From the NCBI GenBank assembly GCA_903913215.1, contig CAIWKE010000020.1:1-64000 (forward strand): a stretch of 64,000 nt of DNA, read 5' to 3'. The notes beneath the pieces are model-generated. The model was given only the letters and a program-made list of their open reading frames with translations. It was not told the origin of the DNA and did no database searches. Positions within the stretch are counted from its first letter, which is position 1. Every line of letters starts with the position of its first letter. This stretch comes from an uncultured Holophagaceae bacterium. Lineage in GTDB: Bacteria; Acidobacteriota; Holophagae; Holophagales; Holophagaceae. A program made the position numbers and the translations under genes. Positions 46,384 through 57,954 of this stretch are shown here, piece after piece.

Positions 46384-47760
46384 ATGCGCTCCGCAGATCC
46401 CGCCATCCTTTGGGACACCATTCGGCTGGGGCTATCCAAACAGCTCCCCGAGGCCAGCTTCAAGGAGTGGATCGCCCCCTGTGAGCCCCTGAAGATGCAG
46501 GATGAAGCCCTGTGGATCCAGGTACCCAGCGCCGCCGCGAAGCTCTGGATCGAGCAGCAGCTGCCGGAGGAGTTCACGGATGCCCTGGCTCAGGGCAATC
46601 TGGCAGATCTGCGCCTCGAGTTTGTGGTGAGCGGCACGCCCACGGCGGCCCCCAAGCCAAGCCCCAGGCGCAGTGGCACCGGTCCTGCGGCCCCGGTCGA
46701 ACCTGCCGTGTCCTTTCCACACTTATTCAATCGCTACACGCTGGATCGCTTCGTGGTGGGGCCCGGCAGCCAGCTGGCCTTCGCTGCGGCCAAAGCCGTG
46801 GTCGACAACTTCGGCAAAGCCGCCACGCCCCTCAATATGAACCCGCTGTTCATCTATGGCGGCGCGGGCCTGGGCAAGACGCACCTCATGGTGGGCATCG
46901 GCAAGGGCCTGCTGGCGCGGGATCCCAAGCTGCGGGTGGTCTACATCAAGGTCGACAACTTCTTCAACGAACTTACCGTCGCAATCCGGGCCAAGAACAC
47001 TGAGCCCATGCGCAAGAAGTACCAGCAGAATGACGTTCTGCTCCTGGACGATGTCCAGACCCTGGGGAAGATGGAGCGGACCCAGGAAGAAATCTTTCAC
47101 ATCCTTGAACACCTGCTCCAACACGGGAAGCAGATCGTCATCACCTCTGACAAGCCCCCCCAGCGCCTGGAGGGCTGCCACGAGCGCCTCATCACGCGGT
47201 TCAAATGGGGCCTCACCGCAGACATCCAGCCGCCGGACTTCGAGACCCGCATCGCCATCCTCAAGAAGAAGCTGGAAGAAGCGGATTTCCAGGGAGTGCC
47301 CGCCATTCCTGAGGACGTGCTGACTTTCATCGCCCACAAGGCCAAGGGCAGTGTCCGCGACCTGGAAGGATTCCTCACTCGAGTGATCTTCCAGGCCAGC
47401 CTCATCGGCGTCCCGCCCTCTCTGGAGGTGGCCCATGCCGCCTTCCAGGGCCAGAGCGGTGAAGAGCCCATGGCCCCAGTCTCCGCGGACCGCATCTTCC
47501 GCATGACCGCAGAGACATTCAACGTGTCCCACAGCGACCTGCTCAAGAAGCGCTCCCGCCAGCAGGCCATCCTGGTGCCTCGTCAGGTGGCCATGTATTT
47601 GGCCAGGGAAATCGCCTCCCTGCCCTTCACGGACATCGGCCGTGCCTTCTCCATGCATCATTCGACCGTCATGAACGCCATCGACTCCGTGCGAGAGCGC
47701 ATGAAGCGAGATCCGGAATTCCACAGGATGGTCCAAGCCCTCTTGAATAGCATTCATTGA
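46384..47760 (+). CDS. dnaA: Chromosomal replication initiator protein DnaA
   Basis: DnaA binds origin DnaA boxes and opens the duplex. The 458-residue protein has domain I (about 1-85), a short linker, the AAA+ domain with Walker A GGAGLGKTHLM near 158 and Walker B LLLDDVQTLG near 218, and domain IV with the DNA-binding helix-turn-helix ending SMHHSTVMNAIDSV near 424-437. The ATG at 46384 has a weak GGTGA upstream and fits the family N-terminus; the frame is open 216 bases further, into the rpmH promoter region, and that part is rejected. Confidence 0.96.
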   Translation: MRSADPAILWDTIRLGLSKQLPEASFKEWIAPCEPLKMQDEALWIQVPSAAAKLWIEQQLPEEFTDALAQGNLADLRLEFVVSGTPTAAPKPSPRRSGTGPAAPVEPAVSFPHLFNRYTLDRFVVGPGSQLAFAAAKAVVDNFGKAATPLNMNPLFIYGGAGLGKTHLMVGIGKGLLARDPKLRVVYIKVDNFFNELTVAIRAKNTEPMRKKYQQNDVLLLDDVQTLGKMERTQEEIFHILEHLLQHGKQIVITSDKPPQRLEGCHERLITRFKWGLTADIQPPDFETRIAILKKKLEEADFQGVPAIPEDVLTFIAHKAKGSVRDLEGFLTRVIFQASLIGVPPSLEVAHAAFQGQSGEEPMAPVSADRIFRMTAETFNVSHSDLLKKRSRQQAILVPRQVAMYLAREIASLPFTDIGRAFSMHHSTVMNAIDSVRERMKRDPEFHRMVQALLNSIH

Positions 47761-47974
47761 TTACAAACAGTTTGCTTTCTTTTCCACAGGGCGGTCGCCG
47801 ATTGGGTCCACAAACCCCCTCCTGGCTCGCCTCCGAGGCCTTCCAGGGGCCCGCTTCCACCGGGTACCGGCGGCTTTCCACAGCCTGTCGCAGGCAGGGA
47901 AAGTCCGGTAGGATAGAGCTTTCACACGGCTTTCCACAGGTTGCCCCGCTCCTCAGCATCATCAAGGGTGATTC
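47761..47974. other. Probable origin of replication (oriC) between dnaA and dnaN
   Basis: The 214-base gap has three DnaA-box-like motifs in the same direction: TTTTCCACA at 47780-47788, CTTTCCACA at 47874-47882 and CTTTCCACA at 47930-47938. The first matches the consensus TTWTNCACA; the others differ at the first base. The gap is flanked by dnaA and dnaN, genes read away from the rpmH side, and parS-like sites lie on both sides. An AT-rich unwinding element is not obvious; the AT-richest parts are the first 30 bases and the region around the dnaN start. The rpmH-dnaA gap has no comparable cluster. Confidence 0.75.
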
Positions 47975-49108
47975 ATGAATCTTCAGTTACAAGTTTCCAA
48001 AGATCGTTTGGATCGAACGCTGGGGCTCCTGAAGCATGCCCTCGACCGGAGGGTGACTCTGCCCATCCTCCAGCACATCCTCGTGGACGTGCGGCCCAAG
48101 GAAGTGGTCCTGAAGGCCACAGATATGGAACTGGCCTTCGAAGCCACCGTTCCAGGCGAAGGCCAGGGCCAATGGACCATGGCGGTCCCCGGCAAGAAGT
48201 TCATCGAGACTGTGAAGGTCTTCCCCGAGGGCATCCTCAGCCTCGAATGCCCCGACGCGGGCGGGCGCCTCTGGCTGCGGGCTAAGGGCATGAACTCTGA
48301 GCACAACATCCAGCCCGGCGAGGGCTTCCCTGAACTGCCGGCTCCTGGCAAGGATTTGCCGGTGGTGAAGATCCCAGTGCTGCGCTTCAAGCGGGCCATC
48401 CAACTGGGCTCCATCGCGGTGAGCCGGGATGCCACCAAGCCGACCCTTTCGGCCGTTCTGGTGCATCTCTCCAAGAATCATGTGCGCGTGGTCTCTACGG
48501 ACGGTTTCCGGCTCGCCGTGGCCGAGGTTCCGTGCGACACGAGGCTCAAGGAAGAAGTTCGGCTGATCGTACCCAAGCGAGCCCTGGATCTCATCCCCAC
48601 CCTGCTGGGGGACGAGGGCGAGGTGGAACTCTGCTGGGATGGCACCACGCTCTTCCTGGACCAGCCTGGTCTCAAGTTCAGCACCCGCCTGGTCACGGGC
48701 AACTACCCTGCCTACGAGAAGGTGCTCCCGGCAGAACTGCCCAAGCGCGTGATCATGGACCGGGAAGTATTCCTCCGCACCCTGCGCTTCGTGGGCCTGA
48801 AGAAGGACGACTACAACAAAAACGTGCGTCTTTTCTACGAATTCCCCAGCTTGCGCACGGTCTTCCAGCACCCGGACGAGGGCGTCAACCAGGCCACCCT
48901 GCCCTTCACGGGCGAAGAGAACCCCTTCGAGCTGGCCTTCAATATTGACTACCTCACCGAGCTGTTGGAACGGCTCCCCGGCGAGGAAGTCGTCTACCAG
49001 TTCAAGGACGAAGTGGGTCAGGGGGTCTTCATGTCCCCCAGCCTCGAGGACTTCAGCTTCCGCTATGTCCTCATGCCTGTCCGTTTTGCCAACAGCGCCA
49101 CGGCCTGA
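47975..49108 (+). CDS. dnaN: DNA polymerase III beta sliding clamp
   Basis: DnaN forms the dimeric ring that tethers polymerase to DNA. The 377-residue protein has the three-repeat clamp pattern, with KHALDRRVTLPILQHILVDV near 17-36, VRVVSTDGFRLAVAEVP near 169-185 and a C-terminal YVLMPVRF. GGGTGA lies before the ATG. It follows the oriC-like gap and precedes gyrB by 48 bases. Confidence 0.96.
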   Translation: MNLQLQVSKDRLDRTLGLLKHALDRRVTLPILQHILVDVRPKEVVLKATDMELAFEATVPGEGQGQWTMAVPGKKFIETVKVFPEGILSLECPDAGGRLWLRAKGMNSEHNIQPGEGFPELPAPGKDLPVVKIPVLRFKRAIQLGSIAVSRDATKPTLSAVLVHLSKNHVRVVSTDGFRLAVAEVPCDTRLKEEVRLIVPKRALDLIPTLLGDEGEVELCWDGTTLFLDQPGLKFSTRLVTGNYPAYEKVLPAELPKRVIMDREVFLRTLRFVGLKKDDYNKNVRLFYEFPSLRTVFQHPDEGVNQATLPFTGEENPFELAFNIDYLTELLERLPGEEVVYQFKDEVGQGVFMSPSLEDFSFRYVLMPVRFANSATA

Positions 49109-49150
49109 GCCGAGGCCGAACACCGCACTTCACCGCACCCAACCAAGTGA

Positions 49151-51712
<2,562 letters not shown>

Positions 51713-51716
51713 GGCT

Positions 51717-51743
51717 CGGAATTTGGCCGACGGCCAAATTCCG
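51717..51743. terminator. Hairpin after gyrB
   Basis: Arms at 51717-51729 and 51731-51743 are perfectly complementary over 13 bases around a single central A. It starts five bases beyond the gyrB stop. The T-run is missing, though an A-rich stretch follows. With the similar hairpin at 51809-51839 it brackets a parS-like site. Confidence 0.65.
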
Positions 51744-51759
51744 GGTTAGAAAAAGCGTT

Positions 51760-51775
51760 TGTTCCACGTGGAACC
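51760..51775. other. parS-like centromere site 3 (gyrB-gyrA gap)
   Basis: TGTTCCACGTGGAACC, identical to the copy in mnmE, lies between two hairpins in the 139-base gap between gyrB and gyrA. It is about 4 kb from the oriC-like region on the other side from site 2. Confidence 0.85.
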
Positions 51776-51808
51776 CCGGATAGATGCCATCCCCACTGAT
51801 TGAATTTA

Positions 51809-51839
51809 CGGGGATTTTGGCCGCAGGCCGAAATCCCCG
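51809..51839. repeat. Hairpin before gyrA
   Basis: Arms at 51809-51822 and 51826-51839 pair over 14 bases with one G-U wobble and a three-base loop. It ends 12 bases before the gyrA start, so it could affect translation of gyrA. It shares the TTTGGCC/GGCC core with the hairpin after gyrB. Confidence 0.6.
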
Positions 51840-51851
51840 CAGCGAGAACCC

Positions 51852-54452
51852 ATGAACCGTGTAGAGCCCCTCGAAATCGAAAAGGAAATGCGGAAGTCCT
51901 ACTTGGACTACGCCATGAGCGTCATCGTGGGCCGGGCCCTGCCCGATGTCCGCGACGGCCTCAAGCCCGTGCATCGCCGCGTCATGTTCGCCATGAAGGA
52001 GTCGGGCAACGAGTGGAACCGGGCCTACAAGAAGTCCGCCCGCACCGTGGGTGACGTGATGGGTAAGTACCATCCCCATGGCGATTCCGCCATCTACGAC
52101 ACCCTCGTCCGCATGGCCCAGCCCTTCTCCATGCGCCACGTGCTGGTGGATGGTCAGGGCAACTTCGGCTCCATCGACGGCGACTCTGCCGCGGCCATGC
52201 GCTACACCGAGGCCCGCCTTTCACGCCTCGCCAACGAGCTGATGGGCGACATCGACCAGGACACTGTCGACTTCGGGCCCAACTACGACGGCAGCATGGA
52301 AGAGCCCTTGGTCCTGCCCGCCAAGTTCCCCAACCTTCTGGTGAACGGCTCCCAGGGCATCGCCGTGGGCATGGCCACCAGCATCCCCCCCCACAACCTG
52401 CGGGAGTGCGTGGGCGCCCTGGTGACCCTCATCGACCACCCGGAGACGGCCATGGACGGCCTCATGGCCCACATCAAGGGGCCGGACTTCCCAGGCGGTG
52501 GCCTCATGCTGGGCACCGAAGGCGTCATGGACGCCTACCGCACCGGCCGCGGCCGCTGCGTGGTGCGCGCCAAGTCCCACGTCGAACAGATCAAACGGGC
52601 CGGGGACCGGGAGCAGATCGTCTTCACTGAGCTGCCCTACCAGGTGAACAAGGCCACCCTCACCGAGAAGATCGCCGAGTTGGTCCGGGAGAAGAAGATC
52701 GACGGCATCAGTGACCTGCGGGACGAAAGTGACCGCGAGGGCATTCGCCTGGTGGTGGAGCTGAAGAAGAATGAGCCCAGCGACATCGTCCTGAACCAGC
52801 TCTACCAGCAGACCCAACTCCAGAACAGCTTCCCCATCACGATGCTGGCCATCGTGAACGGCCAGCCCCGGGTCTGCACCCTGCGCGAGATCCTCCAGGA
52901 GTTCATCGGCTTCCGCCGTGAGGTGGTGACCCGCCGGACCATGTTCCAGCTGCGGAAGGCCGAGGAGCGCCACCACGTCCTCATGGGCCTCAAGATCGCC
53001 CTGGACCACTTGGATGCGGTCATCAAGCTCATTCGCGCCGCCAAGAGCCCCGAGGAGGCCAAGGCTGGCCTCATGGCCGGGGCCTTCGCCACCGCTGCGG
53101 CCCTCAAGAAGGACCCCAGCCTTTGCCTCTCGGCCGTGCAAGCCCAGGCCATCCTGGACATGCGCCTCCAACGCCTCACGGGCCTGGAGCGGGAGAAGAT
53201 CCTCGATGAGCTGGCCGAGCTTGAGAAGACCATCGCCAAGCTCAAGGCCATCCTGGAGGACGAGAGCCTCCTCCTGAAGGTCATCAAGGAAGAGCTGCTG
53301 GCCGTGGCCGAGCAGTTCGGGAACGACCGCCGCACAGAGATCGTGGGCTACACCGGCGAGATCCGCATGGAGGACGTGGTCCCTGACGACCCCATGGTCG
53401 TCACCATGTCCAAGGCCGGCTACATCAAGCGCACGGACCTGAACGCCTACCGCCGCCAGCGGCGCGGGGGCCGGGGCAAGGTGGGCATGAAGACCAAGGA
53501 CGAGGATTTCGTCGAGCAGCTCTTCATGACCAAGGCCCACGACACCCTCATGGCCTTCACCGACAAGGGTATCGTTTACGCCCTCAAGGTTTATGACCTC
53601 CCTGAGGCCGCCGCCTCCACCCGCGGCAAGCACATCAAGAACCTCATCTCCCTGAAGGACGGGGAGAACGTGGTGACCCTCATGGCCCTGCGGGACTTCC
53701 CTGAAGGCGAGTGCCTGGTCTTCGCCACCAGCGATGGCACCGTGAAGAAGAGCAGCCTCGCGGCCTACTCCAACATCCGGGCCAACGGCCTCATCGCCCT
53801 GAATATCGACGATGACAACGCCCTCGTGGCGGTGCGTCGGGCTACGGGCCAGCAGCAGATCGTCCTGGCCACAGCCCAGGGCAAGGCTATCCGCTTCCCT
53901 GAGGACGACATCCGCGCCACGGGTCGCGCCACCACGGGCGTCCGCGGCATGAAGCTGGCGAAGGGCGACCACATCGTCGATATGGAAGTGGCGGATCCTC
54001 TGCCGGACCTCCCGGAGGGCGTGGAGCCCGACGAGAGCACCGAGGACCACGGCATGCTCCTCACGGTCTGCGAGAAAGGCTTCGGCAAGCGCAGCCTCGT
54101 GCAGGACTACCGCCTCCAGGGCAGGGGCGGCACGGGCGTCATCAACATCCGCGCTGGCGTCCGCAATGGCCGGGTGGTGGGCTTCAAGCTGGTCAAGCCC
54201 GGGGAAGGGTGCCTCCTCATCAGCCAGGAGGGCATGGTCATCCGCTTCCTCATCGACGAGGTCCGCAAGACCGGCCGCAACGCCCAGGGGGTCAGCCTCC
54301 TCAAGCTGGCCAGCCCCGAGGACCGGGTGGTGGGTCTCGCCAAGATTGACGCCAGCGCCATGGCCCTGGACGAGGAAGAGGACTTGGCCGAGGTCGACGT
54401 GGCCCATCCTGGCCCAGATGAAAGCGGCGAGCAGCCTAAGCTGGGGTTGTAA
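51852..54452 (+). CDS. gyrA: DNA gyrase subunit A
   Basis: GyrA is the DNA-cutting and rejoining subunit. The 866-residue protein has the winged-helix breakage domain with catalytic Tyr118 (RYTEARLSR), quinolone-determining [17 protein letters not shown] with Ser79 and Asp83 (E. coli Ser83 and Asp87), both of the susceptible type. The C-terminal beta-pinwheel carries the GyrA box QRRGGRG near 536-542, typical of a gyrase rather than a topoisomerase IV. The tail from about 845 is acidic. It ends at a long perfect hairpin. Confidence 0.96.
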   Translation: MNRVEPLEIEKEMRKSYLDYAMSVIVGRALPDVRDGLKPVHRRVMFAMKESGNEWNRAYKKSARTVGDVMGKYHPHGDSAIYDTLVRMAQPFSMRHVLVDGQGNFGSIDGDSAAAMRYTEARLSRLANELMGDIDQDTVDFGPNYDGSMEEPLVLPAKFPNLLVNGSQGIAVGMATSIPPHNLRECVGALVTLIDHPETAMDGLMAHIKGPDFPGGGLMLGTEGVMDAYRTGRGRCVVRAKSHVEQIKRAGDREQIVFTELPYQVNKATLTEKIAELVREKKIDGISDLRDESDREGIRLVVELKKNEPSDIVLNQLYQQTQLQNSFPITMLAIVNGQPRVCTLREILQEFIGFRREVVTRRTMFQLRKAEERHHVLMGLKIALDHLDAVIKLIRAAKSPEEAKAGLMAGAFATAAALKKDPSLCLSAVQAQAILDMRLQRLTGLEREKILDELAELEKTIAKLKAILEDESLLLKVIKEELLAVAEQFGNDRRTEIVGYTGEIRMEDVVPDDPMVVTMSKAGYIKRTDLNAYRRQRRGGRGKVGMKTKDEDFVEQLFMTKAHDTLMAFTDKGIVYALKVYDLPEAAASTRGKHIKNLISLKDGENVVTLMALRDFPEGECLVFATSDGTVKKSSLAAYSNIRANGLIALNIDDDNALVAVRRATGQQQIVLATAQGKAIRFPEDDIRATGRATTGVRGMKLAKGDHIVDMEVADPLPDLPEGVEPDESTEDHGMLLTVCEKGFGKRSLVQDYRLQGRGGTGVINIRAGVRNGRVVGFKLVKPGEGCLLISQEGMVIRFLIDEVRKTGRNAQGVSLLKLASPEDRVVGLAKIDASAMALDEEEDLAEVDVAHPGPDESGEQPKLGL

Positions 54453-54467
54453 ACGACCCAAGAACCA

Positions 54468-54534
54468 ACCACGGATACAAGAAGACCACGAAGAAAAGCC
54501 CGGTGCTTCTTCGTGGTCTTCTTGTATCCGTGGT
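54468..54534. terminator. Perfect 28-bp inverted repeat between convergent gyrA and GGCT gene
   Basis: Arms at 54468-54495 and 54507-54534 are perfectly complementary over 28 bases with an 11-base loop; the arms contain ACCACGAAG. It fills the 81-base gap between two convergent genes and could terminate both. It belongs with the hairpin at 6836-6905 in length and style, and shares CCACGAAG with the decayed one at 57870-57924. Confidence 0.8.
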
Positions 54535-54980
54535 CAATCTATTGATTGTTTCAAGTAAGGTGCCCAATCCCCGCCGGCAATCTCCGTGGCCTCCCGCTCC
54601 AGGCGGGGCAGACGTTCTACGTGGAACAGGTAGACCCATGCCAGGTAGGAGGCCCCCCCCTCCAGGCGCACCGGCAGGATCTCGCGGGTGAAAAGGCCCT
54701 CCTCGACCCCTTCCAGGGGGTCCAGGTCCGCCAGGGCGGAGTCCAGGTCGGCTTCATCCTCGTAGCCCACAAAGTCGCCGCGGACCCAGCCCTGCCCCGG
54801 TGGTGGAGTGTCGGGCTCAGCGGTGGGAACCAGGGCCGGGTAGCCCGCCGCCAGGTGGAAGAGTCGCCCGGCGACCCAGCCCCCCGTGACGCCCTCTGGC
54901 TGGGTCCGCATCAGCCACCCATGGTGTGCCCCGCCCTCCCGGAGCGTCCCATACACAAACAACCCATCCGCAGCCTGCAT
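54534..54980 (-). CDS. Gamma-glutamylcyclotransferase-like (AIG2/GGCT family) protein
   Basis: The 148-residue protein has the family N-terminal LFVYGTLREGG near 7-17 and the later DPLEG segment with the acidic residues. GGCT-like enzymes release 5-oxoproline from gamma-glutamyl amines, but many bacterial members are uncharacterised. A parS-like site lies in the coding sequence, reading FHVER. It overlaps the long hairpin by one base at its stop. Confidence 0.82.
   Translation of the reverse strand: MQAADGLFVYGTLREGGAHHGWLMRTQPEGVTGGWVAGRLFHLAAGYPALVPTAEPDTPPPGQGWVRGDFVGYEDEADLDSALADLDPLEGVEEGLFTREILPVRLEGGASYLAWVYLFHVERLPRLEREATEIAGGDWAPYLKQSID
54613..54628. other. parS-like centromere site 4 (variant, inside GGCT gene)
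   Basis: CGTTCTACGTGGAACA differs from the consensus TGTTCCACGTGGAACA at two positions (first and sixth), one of which breaks the palindrome. It is a weaker candidate but lies in the same origin-proximal zone, about 6.8 kb from the oriC-like gap. Confidence 0.6.
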
Positions 54981-55001
54981 GAGGCCCCCCTGAAAAACAT
55001 A

Positions 55002-55028
55002 CAGCCAAAACGCATGGCGTTTTGGCTG
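55002..55028 (-). terminator. Intrinsic terminator after glyA
   Basis: Arms at 55002-55013 and 55017-55028 are perfectly complementary over 12 bases with a three-base loop. Read leftward, the stem is followed within a few bases by a T-rich stretch (54993-54998). It lies just beyond the glyA stop and is the clearest rho-independent terminator in the window. Confidence 0.8.
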
Positions 55029-55054
55029 CGTGCTGAGTGCTCGTTGGAACAGTT

Positions 55055-56293
55055 TTATTCAGGAATGGGGAACTGGTCCGTGAGGTGGAAGACCTCCTGC
55101 CGGACCCGGGCAAAGGTGCTGTCGTCGGCCCGATGCCGGAGTGTTACATCGAAGAAGCGGGCGATGTGATCCATCTCTTCTTCCTTCATGCCACGGGTGG
55201 TGAGGGCTGGGCTGCCCAAGCGAATGCCCGAGGGCTTGAGGGGGGGGTTGGGGTCAAAGGGGATGCCGTTCTTGTTGGTGGTCATTCCAGCCCGGTGGAG
55301 GCAGTTTTCGGCCTCGTTGCCGAGGAGACCATGGTCGCGAAGGTCCACCAGGAAGAGGTGGTTATCCGTGCCGCCGCTTACGATGCGCCAGCCGCGCTCC
55401 TGGAGGCCCTTGGCCAGGGCATGGGCATTGCGGATGACCTGGCCGCTGTAGGTCTTGAACTCCGGCTGCTGGATTTCGTGCAGGGCCACTGCCTTGGCGG
55501 CGATGACGTGCATGAGGGGGCCACCCTGGACGCCCGGGAAGACCGCGCGATCGATGTCCTTGGCATAGTGGGACTTGCAGAGAATCAACCCGCCGCGGGG
55601 GCCACGCATGGTCTTGTGGGTCGTGGTGGTGACGAAGTCCGCGTGGGGCACGGGGCTGGGGTGGTGTCCCGTGGCCACCAGGCCAGCGATGTGGGCCATG
55701 TCGACCATGAGCATGGCGCCCACTTCGTCGCAGATCTCGCGGAAGAGGGGGAAGTTCCAGGTGCGACTGTAGGCCGAGGCACCGACAACGATCATCTTGG
55801 GGCGGTGCTGGAGGGCCAAACTGCGGACCTCGTCCATGTCCACCCGCTCGTCTTCCTGGCGCACATGGTAGGGCACGAACTTGTAGAGGATGCCGGAGCT
55901 GTTGAGGGGGTGGCCGTGGGTGAGGTGGCCGCCGTGGGCCAGGTCCAGGCCCATGACCGTGTCGCCGGGTTTCAGGGCCGCCAGGTAGACCGCCATGTTG
56001 GCCTGGGCGCCGCTATGGGGCTGCACATTGGCATGCTCTGCGCCGAAGATCTCCTTGGCGCGATTCCGGGCCAAGTCCTCGATGGTGTCCACATTGCTGC
56101 AACCGCCGTAATACCGCTTGCCGGGGTAACCCTCGGCGTACTTGTTCGTGAAGTGCGAGCCCATGGTCTGCATGACCGCGCGGGAGGCATAGTTTTCCGA
56201 GGCGATGAGCTCCAGGTGGTGTCGCTGTCTCTGCACCTCCAGTTCCAGGGCCTGGAAGACAGCAGGGTCAGAGGTTCGGATCACTTCATACAT
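55055..56293 (-). CDS. glyA: Serine hydroxymethyltransferase
   Basis: The enzyme interconverts serine and glycine with tetrahydrofolate and PLP. The 412-residue protein has [12 protein letters not shown] near 26-37, the PLP Lys in [14 protein letters not shown] near 224-237 and the family C-terminus. GGAG lies upstream of the ATG at 56293. It diverges from purB with a 118-base gap. A terminator hairpin follows. Confidence 0.96.
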   Translation of the reverse strand: MYEVIRTSDPAVFQALELEVQRQRHHLELIASENYASRAVMQTMGSHFTNKYAEGYPGKRYYGGCSNVDTIEDLARNRAKEIFGAEHANVQPHSGAQANMAVYLAALKPGDTVMGLDLAHGGHLTHGHPLNSSGILYKFVPYHVRQEDERVDMDEVRSLALQHRPKMIVVGASAYSRTWNFPLFREICDEVGAMLMVDMAHIAGLVATGHHPSPVPHADFVTTTTHKTMRGPRGGLILCKSHYAKDIDRAVFPGVQGGPLMHVIAAKAVALHEIQQPEFKTYSGQVIRNAHALAKGLQERGWRIVSGGTDNHLFLVDLRDHGLLGNEAENCLHRAGMTTNKNGIPFDPNPPLKPSGIRLGSPALTTRGMKEEEMDHIARFFDVTLRHRADDSTFARVRQEVFHLTDQFPIPE

Positions 56294-56411
56294 GGTGGGG
56301 AGCTCCAGGTGATGCCCCTATCCTAGCCTCGCTGGCGCAGAGCCACGAGACCCTCTTAGTGAGCAGGATCACAGCTCGGGCCCTGTGCGACACTGAAAGC
56401 ACGGAGATTCC

Positions 56412-57863
56412 ATGTCCTTCCTGCCCCCCCATGATGGTCCCGAGCTGGAGCGTTTCGAGCACCCCCTGGCCACCCGCTATGCCAGCAAGGCCATGGTGCG
56501 CCTGCTTTCCCCGCTCTACCGCCAGCGGGTCTGGCGCCGCCTCTGGATCGCCCTGGCCGAGGCTGAGTCGGAGCTGGGTCTGCCCGTGACGGCCGCCCAA
56601 GTGGCGGAGTTGCGGGCCACCCAGGACCAGGTGGACCTGGAGGCCATCGCGCGGCACGAGGCAGCCCTGCGCCACGACGTCATGGCCGCCATTCACGCCT
56701 GGGGCGAACAAGCCCCCGGGGCGCGGCCCATCATCCACCTGGGCGCCACCAGTTGCTTCGTGACAGACAACGGGGACCTGCTCATCGTGCAGGAGGCCCT
56801 GGCCCTACTGCGCCGCCGCCTGCAGGATGTCCTGGCCGCGCTGGCCACCTTTGCGGCCCAGTGGCAGGATCAGCCCACCCTGGGCTTCACGCACTTCCAG
56901 CCGGCCCAGCCCACCACCGTGGGCAAGCGCGCCAGCCTCTGGATCCAGGATCTGCTCCTGGACCTGGAAGACCTTGACCACCTCATGCGCACCACCCCTG
57001 TGCGGGGCGTGAAGGGCACCACGGGCACCCAGGCCAGCTTCCTGGAATTGTTCGAGGGCGATGGGGCCCAGGTGGAGGCACTGGAACAGCGCTTCTGTCA
57101 GAAGGTGGGCTTCCCGGCCATCCCGGTTTCGGGCCAGACCGCTTCCCGAAAGCTGGAGGATCGCTTCGGCCAGGTGCTCTGCGGCATCGCCGCTTCGGCC
57201 TCCAAGTTCGCCTGCGACCTGCGCCTGCTTCAGCACCTGAAGGAAGTCGAGGAGCCCTTCGAGACCCAGCAGATCGGCTCCAGCGCCATGCCCTACAAGC
57301 GCAATCCCATGCGGTCAGAACGTATCAACAGCCTCGCCCGCTTCGTGCTGGGCCTCATGCCCAGCACCTACCAGACCAGTGCCAGCCAGTGGATGGAGCG
57401 AACCCTGGATGACAGCGCCCACCGCCGCCTGACCATCAGCCAGGGCCTGCTCGCCACGGATGCCATCCTCGTGCTGCTGCGCAACGTGGCCTCGGGCCTG
57501 GTGGTCTATCCCCGCATGATCGAAGCCCGGCTTTCCCAAGAACTGCCCTTCATGGCCGCCGAGGTGCTGCTCATGGAGGCCGTGAAGCGGGGCGGCGACC
57601 GCCAGGACCTGCACGAGCGCTTCCGGGTGGCGGCCCTCGAGGCCGGACGTCGCATCAAGGCCGAGGGCCGGCCCAACGAGTTGCTGCAGCTTCTGGCTGC
57701 GGATCCCGCCTGGGCCATGACCGAGGCCGAACTGGTCGCGCTCTTGGACGCCAAACGCTTCACTGGCCGCGCGGGCGATCAGGTGCGCCAATTCCTGGCG
57801 GGCCCCGTGGCCGCCGCCCTCGCGGATCATCGGCCTGCTGACGAAGCAGCTGTCCGAGTTTAA
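56412..57863 (+). CDS. purB: Adenylosuccinate lyase
   Basis: PurB splits SAICAR and adenylosuccinate in purine synthesis. The 483-residue protein has the fumarase/aspartase signature GSSAMPYKRNPMRSE near 292-306 and the family segments HLGATSCFVTDN near 109-120 and TLGFTHFQPAQPTTVGKRA near 156-174. GGAG lies upstream of the ATG. A decayed hairpin lies in the 91 bases after the stop. The length is normal for the longer lyase form. Confidence 0.95.
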   Translation: MSFLPPHDGPELERFEHPLATRYASKAMVRLLSPLYRQRVWRRLWIALAEAESELGLPVTAAQVAELRATQDQVDLEAIARHEAALRHDVMAAIHAWGEQAPGARPIIHLGATSCFVTDNGDLLIVQEALALLRRRLQDVLAALATFAAQWQDQPTLGFTHFQPAQPTTVGKRASLWIQDLLLDLEDLDHLMRTTPVRGVKGTTGTQASFLELFEGDGAQVEALEQRFCQKVGFPAIPVSGQTASRKLEDRFGQVLCGIAASASKFACDLRLLQHLKEVEEPFETQQIGSSAMPYKRNPMRSERINSLARFVLGLMPSTYQTSASQWMERTLDDSAHRRLTISQGLLATDAILVLLRNVASGLVVYPRMIEARLSQELPFMAAEVLLMEAVKRGGDRQDLHERFRVAALEAGRRIKAEGRPNELLQLLAADPAWAMTEAELVALLDAKRFTGRAGDQVRQFLAGPVAAALADHRPADEAAVRV

Positions 57864-57869
57864 TTAAAA

Positions 57870-57924
57870 GATCCACCACGAAGCAGATCTGCCCAGCCTT
57901 TCCTTTGCGTATTCGTGGTGGATC
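57870..57924. repeat. Imperfect hairpin with ACCACGAA arms after purB
   Basis: Arms at 57870-57882 and 57912-57924 pair perfectly over 13 bases, with a 29-base loop that has lost pairing. The core CCACGAA matches part of the arms of the perfect hairpin after gyrA, so this looks like a decayed copy. It sits 6 bases after the purB stop on the same strand as the next gene. Confidence 0.6.
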
Positions 57925-57954
57925 AGTAGTTGTTTTGATTTCGAAAGGTCTTCC

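Noticed and set aside
47970-47981. 12-bp palindrome GATTCATGAATC covering the dnaN start codon
   Set aside because: Short, AT-containing and likely chance; no second copy or known binder.
52221-54461. 746-residue frame antisense to gyrA
   Set aside because: High-GC shadow frame of gyrA; composition is His/Gly/Leu/Val-biased and no motif is seen.
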